Shown: positions 58,435 to 64,000 of the stretch, one piece after another | Numbering within the stretch: the first letter of the stretch is position 1 | Layout of the letters: each line of letters starts with the position of its first letter | Origin: Nageia nagi | Taxonomy: Eukaryota > Pinophyta | NCBI GenBank assembly: GCA_050084985.1 | Contig: JBITNC010000001.1 | Coordinates: 88,412,001-88,476,000, forward strand | Direction: 5' to 3' | Length of the DNA stretch: 64,000 nt | Notes under the pieces: generated by a model | Seen by the model: only the letters and a program-made list of their open reading frames with translations | Databases searched by the model: none | What the model was told of the DNA's origin: nothing | Program-made: the position numbers and the translations under genes

Positions 58435-61008
58435 CATCAACGATTAGGACACCTTAACCACAAGAGTATTCAAGCTATGAAAACTCAAGAACTTGTGGAA
58501 GGTTTACCTAATATTTCACCCACAGTTGGTCTTTGTGAAAGGTGCATTCTAGGAAAGATGCATAGGCAAAAGTTTGAAAAAGATAAGGCAACTCGGGCTA
58601 CTTGTCCTCTTCAGCTTGTGCATTCAGATTTGATGGGTCCTTTTCAGACTAAGTCACTAGGTGGAGCTTCTTATGTTCTGACCTTCATTGATGACTTCAG
58701 TAGGATCACATTTGGTTATCTACTTGAGCACAAGGATCAAACTTTTGACAGGTTTCAAGACTTCAAGGCACTTGTTGAAAATCAAACTGATTTTAAGATC
58801 AAAATGCTGAGATCGGACAATGGGGGTGAATATAATAGCAATGAGTTTAACAACTTTTGTGTTAAACACGGGATTAAGCGACAATTCACAATCCCTTACA
58901 CCCCTCAGCAAAATGGAGTTGCTGAAAGGAAGAATCGCACCATTATGGAAATGGCAAGATGCATGTTGGGTAACCTTCCAAGTTTCTTATGGGGCGAAGC
59001 TGTTCACACTGCTATTCACACCCTAAATAGGTGTCCTACTAAGGCAGTTGAAGGTAAAACTCCATATGAAGCATGGACAGGAAAGAAACCTAACCTCTCA
59101 CACTTCAGGGTCTTCGGTTGTGATGCATTTGCCTTCATTACCTCAGAGAAAAGAAAGAAGCTAGATAAACGATCAGAAAAATGCATCTTTGTGGGGTATG
59201 ATAATCAGCATAGAGGTTACAGGCTCTACTCTTCATCCCAGAAAATAGTCTTTGTTTCTAGGGATGTTAAGTTCAATGAACTTTCTGAGGATACGACCTC
59301 TCATGCTGAAATATCTGATTCAGATGATTCTTCGCCTGCACCTAACTGGTTGGATGATCATGTAGAGAAGTCACCACAAGAGCAAAATTCTCCGGCACAG
59401 AGAATTACAAGAAGTATGACCTTGAATAAATCCTTATTTGCCAAAATTGATAATATGCATGAGCCATCAACCTTCAAAGAAGCTTCCAAGCAAGAGTGTT
59501 GGATGGAAGCTATGAAAGTTGAGTATGAGGCTCTCATGAAAAATGAAACTTGGGATTTGGTTCCTTATCCCAATGAGAAAAATGTGATTGGCAATAAATG
59601 GATATACAAGGTCAAGTACAATTCTGATGGAAACATTGAAAAATACAAGGCAAGGTTAGTAGCCAAAGGATTCGCTCAGAAATATGGTATTGATTATGAG
59701 GAAACCTTTGCTCCTGTAGCCAAGATGCCTACTGTCAGAATAATTCTTGCTCTTTCTGCAGCTCAAGGATGGAAAGCTTTTCAACTTGATGTCAAAAGTG
59801 CATTTCTCAATGGGGACTTAGATGTTGAAATCTACATGCATCAACCAGAAGGATTTATTCCAGAAGGAAAAGAGACTCTTGTGTGCAAACTAAAGAAGTC
59901 TTTGTATGGACTTAAGCAAGCACCTAGAGCATGGTACAAGAAAATTTCCGGATTCTTTACAGATATTGGTTTTTCCAAGTGCTTCTCAGATTCAGATCTC
60001 TATGTACTCAATCAAGGACAAGACGTGGTCATAATTCTCCTTTATGTGGATGATCTTCTCATCACAGGCAATAATATTGAAATCATCCAAGAGTGCATCT
60101 CCAAACTCAAGGCAACATTTGAAATGACTGATTTAGGTCTATTGCATTACTATCTTGGGATGCAAGTATACCAACACAAAGATTGTACTTATCTTAGTCA
60201 ATCTAAGTATATCTCAGACATCTTGCAAAAGTTTGGAATGGAAGAGTGCAAATATGCTGCAATACCTGTTTCTCCTGGAATTGTTGTATCACTGAGCTCA
60301 GATTCTCAGTTGGCTGATGCTACAGCTTATAGACAATTGATTGGTAGTCTTCTGTATCTGACTATCTCTCGTCCTGATATTGCCTTTGCAGTGAATCTCA
60401 TGGCACGATTCATGCAAAAACCATATGTTGAACACCTCAATGTTGTTAAGCAAATCTTGAGGTATGTCGCAGGGACTAAGGATCTTGCTCTTAAGTATTC
60501 CATAGTGCCCTCGATTGTTCTCTCAGGGTTCTCAGATTCTGATTATGGGGGAGATAGAGATGACAGAAAATCAACCTCTGCATATGTGTTTAGCATTGGT
60601 TCAGGTGCTATCTCTTGGGCTTCCAAGAAGCAACCTACAGTGACTCTTTCTACCACCGAAGCCGAATATCGAGCCATGTCTGTTGCCGCCCAAGAAGCTA
60701 TTTGGCTAAGACATCTTCTGAACGAAATTGGGTATCAGCAAAATGGCCCATCTCTTATTTCGTCAGATAATCAATCAGCTATCTCTTTGGCTAAGAATCC
60801 TGTGTTCCATCAGCGAACCAAACATGTAGAAATCCAAGCTCATTTTATCAGGGAGAAGGTTCTAGATGACATCATACACTTGCAGTATTGTCCATCTACT
60901 GAAAACTCCGCTGATTTGTTCACCAAGCCCCTTCCTGAAGCTCAGTTTTGCAAGCTTAGGGATTCTCTAGGGTTGGTGAAGTTGCCCTCAAGGGGGAGTG
61001 AAGTTTAA
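58435..61008 (+). CDS. pol: Young copia integrase-RT-RNase H, open to the stop
   Basis: Same frame as the protease part, with no further lesion to TAA at 61006-61008; the first downstream ATG is 58477. The integrase zinc module (HQRLGHLNH ... CERCILGK) is followed by a core with HSDL, SDNGGEY and NGVAERKN supplying D, D, E (about 58617-58935). RT runs from about 59535 with FQLDVKSAFLNG and an intact YVDD at 60043-60054. RNase H (about 60520-60960) has SDSDYGGD, STTEAEY, SDNQSA and the ADLFTKPLP hallmark. The enzymes look catalytically complete. Without readthrough or re-initiation they would not be made. Confidence 0.95.
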   Translation, partial: HQRLGHLNHKSIQAMKTQELVEGLPNISPTVGLCERCILGKMHRQKFEKDKATRATCPLQLVHSDLMGPFQTKSLGGASYVLTFIDDFSRITFGYLLEHKDQTFDRFQDFKALVENQTDFKIKMLRSDNGGEYNSNEFNNFCVKHGIKRQFTIPYTPQQNGVAERKNRTIMEMARCMLGNLPSFLWGEAVHTAIHTLNRCPTKAVEGKTPYEAWTGKKPNLSHFRVFGCDAFAFITSEKRKKLDKRSEKCIFVGYDNQHRGYRLYSSSQKIVFVSRDVKFNELSEDTTSHAEISDSDDSSPAPNWLDDHVEKSPQEQNSPAQRITRSMTLNKSLFAKIDNMHEPSTFKEASKQECWMEAMKVEYEALMKNETWDLVPYPNEKNVIGNKWIYKVKYNSDGNIEKYKARLVAKGFAQKYGIDYEETFAPVAKMPTVRIILALSAAQGWKAFQLDVKSAFLNGDLDVEIYMHQPEGFIPEGKETLVCKLKKSLYGLKQAPRAWYKKISGFFTDIGFSKCFSDSDLYVLNQGQDVVIILLYVDDLLITGNNIEIIQECISKLKATFEMTDLGLLHYYLGMQVYQHKDCTYLSQSKYISDILQKFGMEECKYAAIPVSPGIVVSLSSDSQLADATAYRQLIGSLLYLTISRPDIAFAVNLMARFMQKPYVEHLNVVKQILRYVAGTKDLALKYSIVPSIVLSGFSDSDYGGDRDDRKSTSAYVFSIGSGAISWASKKQPTVTLSTTEAEYRAMSVAAQEAIWLRHLLNEIGYQQNGPSLISSDNQSAISLAKNPVFHQRTKHVEIQAHFIREKVLDDIIHLQYCPSTENSADLFTKPLPEAQFCKLRDSLGLVKLPSRGSEV
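60990..61000 (+). other. Second polypurine-like tract overlapping the end of pol
   Basis: aagggggagtg encodes the last residues of pol and is identical to the tract plus LTR TG at 61829-61839. Copia A has the near copy aaaggggagtg at 63918-63928. Confidence 0.75.
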
Positions 61009-61034
61009 ACTTTTGTTAGTGATGACAACTTCAC
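60998..61034 (+). other. Stem-loop around the pol stop codon
   Basis: gtgaagtt (60998-61005) pairs with aacttcac (61027-61034) over a 21-nt loop that holds the TAA. In copia A the arms gaagtt (63929-63934) and aacttc (63966-63971) persist with a longer loop. Confidence 0.6.
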
Positions 61035-61067
61035 CTCTAAGAGGCCTTTTTTGATTGTACATTCTAG

Positions 61068-61350
61068 ACCTCCGTGGTAAGTTTGCTCTGCGTGACAAAC
61101 TTGTTGTACAATTGTTGTTATAGAGTGTTGATTATTTTATACCTCAGTGGTAAGTTTGCTCTGCGTGAGAAACTTGTTGTACATTCTATACCTCCGTGGT
61201 GAGTTTGCTCTGCGTGAGAAACTCGTTGTACAATTTTTGAGCATATAATTTAATATACCTCCATGGTAAGTTCGCTCTGCGTGACGAACTTGTTGTACAT
61301 TCTATACCTCCGTGGTGAGTTTGCTCTGTGTGAGAAACTCGTTGTACAAT
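61068..61350 (+). repeat. Array of five 46-48-bp hairpin repeats
   Basis: Units share acctccgtggt, a stem arm, ctctgcgtga, the other arm and gttgtaca. Arms: aagtttg/caaactt (61079-61085, 61096-61102); aagttt/aaactt (61152-61157, 61170-61175); gagttt/aaactc (61201-61206, 61219-61224); aagttcg/cgaactt (61268-61274, 61285-61291); gagttt/aaactc (61317-61322, 61335-61340). Units 2-3 and 4-5 form a 116-bp higher-order repeat. Two stem positions change in compensating pairs (A-T to G-C, T-A to C-G). A role in the element's RNA is inferred. Confidence 0.9.
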
Positions 61351-61398
61351 TTTATGCTCTATTTTTATAATCAACACATGTCTATATAACAACAAGTG

Positions 61399-61439
61399 AC
61401 TATGAGTGATGGCTTGGCATCTCCGTGATGACTCATAGT
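61399..61439 (+). other. Further stem-loop with 9-bp perfect stem
   Basis: actatgagt (61399-61407) and actcatagt (61431-61439) are exact reverse complements around a 23-nt loop containing tctccgtgat, similar to the repeat words of the neighbouring array. Confidence 0.75.
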
Positions 61440-61440
61440 G

Positions 61441-61828
61441 CACCATTGATCAGTTATTTATAAGATGGCATTATTTGATTCTCTTATTTGAATATATGAT
61501 GCATCTAACTGATTTTGTTCATGAGTTGCTTGTAGCATGCAGGATCTTCTTTAGAAATGCAGGTTACTCACCTTGTGAAAGCAAGCTCATGGAGACTCAC
61601 ATGTCAGCTTAAAGTTGATCGACTACTATGTACAGTGAAACCAGTTGTGGTTAATGATTGTATTGTAAACCATTTTTGTCAAATGGTAATGTAGTGAGTC
61701 TCATACTAGTTCTCAAAAAGATTCTCAAAAATATGTAAAAGTTCTCATCTCCACTTGTATCTCTATGGAGGAGAACTCTCTCTTACTCTCTCTCTTCTCT
61801 CTTCTACGCTCTATCCCAATATTGCATT
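61441..61828 (+). other. Young copia 3' untranslated module, remainder
   Basis: No coding. It holds a pyrimidine-rich stretch (tctcttactctctctcttctctc, shown in part as ctctctcttctctc, near 61780-61803) and leads to the polypurine tract. Confidence 0.7.
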
Positions 61829-61837
61829 AAGGGGGAG
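61829..61837 (+). other. Young copia polypurine tract
   Basis: aagggggag directly precedes the 3' LTR start tgttagaa at 61838. Confidence 0.95.
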
Positions 61838-62335
61838 TGTTAGAATTTGTAATGAAATATTATGAATATCTAGACTCCTTGTAAATTCAATTAATCACTT
61901 AAGGGTATGTAGATACCTTAAATGATTAATAGAATTCTTTAATGTATAGACTTTGACTTTACCAAAGGAGTTAGTTGGTAGGTTGAAGTTTGGTGGTACA
62001 TTTAATGTAACCCTAACCTTACCCTTGGGTTAAAGGAAGGTTAGGGAGGTGCTCTCAACCTATAAATAGAGGGCCTCTCCTCATGTAAACATATCTAAGT
62101 TTTGAGTAAGATTACTCTACTTGGTTGTGTAGGAGAAAGCTAGAGAATAGTTGTAAGAGAGACATAGATTTGAGAATAAGAGAGCTAGTTGTGGATGTAC
62201 TCCCAAGGAGGGAGGAACCACATTATATTGGTGTCATATTGTGTGAATGATGTTCTTAGAATTATAGATATGTACACTTGAGTTTCCTAGTCTAAGGTCC
62301 TGTAGGATTTGATTAGATCTAGTTCAAATCCTACA
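61838..62335 (+). repeat. Young copia 3' LTR
   Basis: 498 bp, ends caaatcctaca, followed by target copy ttcac (62336-62340). Contains TATA at 62061-62069. Confidence 0.97.
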
Positions 62336-62340
62336 TTCAC

Positions 62341-63091
62341 TGTCTGAAAATATTAGTATATGGTTAGTAGGATATAGGTAGTTCTTTTTTCAACACATTT
62401 AAAAATATATTAGACTAAACAACTACTTGAGGATATTGTTTAATATCCATGGCTCCTCAAGTTATGGGCATGGGGATGTCAAACCACATGGTGAGACTAG
62501 CTGATAGTTATGGGTAGGTTAGTACTCATATTTCCTGATAGGTGAGTCAAGTGGGGATAGCAATTAGAAAAACTACTATTACTGGGTGAGGGTAATTAGT
62601 AATCATATCATTTACAGTTAGCAGATAGGGATATGATGATTATTCCATAGGTGATGCTACCCATTTATAAGGAAGCTTACCTAGGACAAGTTAACTGCTC
62701 CTATGAGATGGAGAGTTATCATCAGGAGACGATGACTAACTTAGTGGAAGTGTGATCTCTCAAGTGATATGGGCCCCGAGTAAAAAACCACTACACCATA
62801 ATCAAAAAGCCTATTACACACGGAACATGGAATAGGAATGGTGAGGTTACTTTTGAGGCATCTTTTCAATAAGGCAAGTGTTGAAAAGTGAACACCAGAA
62901 AAAAAATTATCAAGGTTGGTTACCCTGGGTTCTTGGCCAATCTTTCCATGTGAGTGCTGAGCTAGCTAGCAGCATATCAAACTCATGTGGGATCACCTGG
63001 TTCATTCCTAGATCATTCGAATGTTACAAAAGAAAAAAAATTAGGTCAAAAATTAGGGCTCTGGTTGATCATAATTAGTGGATGCATTACA
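62341..63091 (+). other. E5 right part
   Basis: Non-coding, resumes E5 after the young copia. Short recurrent words (gatagttatgg, gataggtgag, gatagggatatg) give it a loosely repetitive look. The 66-codon frame 62878-63078 has no recognised homolog. The right edge gcattaca ends E5. Confidence 0.5.
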
Positions 63092-63096
63092 ACAAC

Positions 63097-64000
63097 TATA
63101 CCAATACAAAGATTGTACTTACCTTAGTAAAAAAATTATGTCTTAGACATATTACAAAAGTTTGGAATGGAGGAGTGCAAACTTGCTACGATCCCAATCT
63201 CTCCTAAAATCACTCTTTTTTTAGCTCCAGCTCTTAGTTGGCAGATGCTACATCTTACAAGCAACTAATTGGAAGTCTCCTTTGTCTGACTATCTCCAAG
63301 ATAGATATTGCCTTTACAATAAATCTTATGGCATGGTTTATGCAAAAACCATGTATTGAGCATCTCAATGTTGTTAAGCAAATTTTGAAGTACATTGCAG
63401 GAACAAAGGATCTTGCTTTCAAGTATTCCAAGTTGCCCTCATGTGTTCTCTACTGGTACTTAGATTCTAACTATGGAGGAGATAGAGATGATAAGAAATT
63501 GACCTTTGCTTATGTGTTTAGCATTGGTTCAATTGCTATCTCTTGGGCTTCCAAGAAGTAGCCTAATATTACTCTCTCCACCATAAAGGTAGAATATCAA
63601 GCCATGTTAGTCACCATCCAGGAAGCCATTTGGTTAAGGAATCTTTTGAAAGAAATTAGGTATGAGCAGGCCCACCCACCTCATATTTCTTCGGATAATC
63701 AATTGGCTATTGCTTTGGTAAAGAATCTCATTTTCCATCAAAAAATGGAACATGTTGAAATCTAAGTATATTTTATTAAGGAGAAGGTTCTAGATGGTAT
63801 CTTACAATTGTAGTATTTTCCATCAGTCCTCAACTCTGCTAACTTGTTCACCAAGCCCCTTCCTGAAGATTAGTACTGCAATATTAAGGAATCTATTAGG
63901 TTGGTGATGTTTTCCTCAAAGGGGAGTGGAAGTTGAATTCTTGTTGAATTCATGTCTATGATGGTAACTTCATCCCTAGAAGAATTTTGTGGTTGTATAG
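63097..64000 (+). mobile_element. Copia element A, right part: RT end and RNase H, continues past window
   Basis: Resumes at tataccaatacaaag, the homolog of 60167 in the young copy, exactly where the left part stops at 51594. The best frame, 63238-63561, reads LIGSLLCLTISKIDIAF, then QILKYIAGTKDLA, DSNYGGDRDD and SIAISWASKK, and ends at TAG 63559-63561 (Gln or similar in the young copy). Later stops and changes spoil the RNase H; NLFTKPLP survives near 63842. The pol-end polypurine-like tract is at 63918-63928. The 3' LTR must lie beyond 64000. Confidence 0.9.

Larger units (their letters stand above)
55207..62335 (+). mobile_element. Young Ty1/copia retrotransposon, nearly intact
   Basis: 498-bp LTRs (55207-55704, 61838-62335) differ at only 5 positions. 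A perfect target duplication ttcac lies at 55202-55206 and 62336-62340. Canonical TG...CA ends, an iMet primer site and a polypurine tract are present. One long gag-pol frame (57083-61008) has domains in copia order: gag, protease, integrase, RT, RNase H. It carries two lesions, a 1-nt deletion in gag and a nonsense codon before integrase. Long leader (1.4 kb) and long 3' module (830 bp) are unusual. It is the youngest insertion in the window. Confidence 0.97.
51595..63091 (+). mobile_element. E5: insertion splitting copia A, itself hosting the young copia
   Basis: The left edge tatcatgacccacc matches the LTR start at 20749 (tgtaatgacccacc), with TG changed to TA. The right edge is gcattaca. 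Flanks gcaag (51590-51594) and acaac (63092-63096) sit at the same position of copia A, whose halves resume on each side. Without the young copia, E5 is 4.36 kb. A TATA-like tataaataa lies at 52420. No internal coding or second LTR start was found, so it could be one very long solo LTR or a deleted element. Confidence 0.55.

Noticed and set aside
61186-61446. 86-codon minus-strand frame
   Set aside because: Produced by the 46-48-bp hairpin repeats; the peptide simply repeats with the DNA.
1-64000. tRNA, rRNA or intact host genes
   Set aside because: No cloverleaf, rRNA core or spliced host coding pattern was recognised by eye; tRNA-like words are the primer sites of the elements.

Overview
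This window is intergenic plant DNA made almost entirely of nested LTR retrotransposons. No intact host gene was recognised. The sequence is very AT-rich and poor in CpG, as expected of old methylated repeats. The tRNA-iMet primer sites, plant-type Ty1/copia and Ty3/gypsy proteins and multi-level nesting point to a seed plant with a large genome. A gymnosperm is my guess from the age and depth of the nesting; nothing here proves it.

Left part (1-4088): non-coding DNA with a 378-bp duplication, a compound microsatellite and a shattered minus-strand coding relic. From 4089 to 35141 lies one old element, E1, with unusually long LTRs (about 3.6-3.7 kb) and TSD agtgt/agtgc. Each E1 LTR is split by another insertion. 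The left LTR holds E2 (6356-15023, plus strand), a full-length but decayed Ty3/gypsy element of Tat type with two RNase H domains and 193-bp tandem repeats. The right LTR holds E3 (24932-32529, minus strand), a related element that keeps gag pieces but has no pol. One LTR of E3 is itself split by E4 (25663-27825), a 2.2-kb mini-element with about 270-bp LTRs.

Middle part (35147-47740): mostly non-coding. It contains a hairpin of about 154 bp, a degenerate repeat field, an LTR-like stretch, a minus-strand Ty3/gypsy wreck (gag, protease and RT pieces with one LTR), a solo LTR with a perfect TSD at 45110-45766, a C-rich island and a run of 14 G.

Right part (47740-64000): an old copia element A is cut in two at homologous positions, its halves lying 11.5 kb apart (to 51594, and from 63097 past the window end). 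The DNA between them is E5, a probable LTR-type insertion. Inside E5 sits a young Ty1/copia element (55207-62335) with 498-bp LTRs that differ at 5 sites, a perfect TSD ttcac, and a gag-pol frame broken only by one 1-nt deletion and one TGG-to-TAG stop. Its 3' end carries an extra module with an array of small hairpins, two of whose stem positions covary between copies. This is the most distinctive signal in the window.
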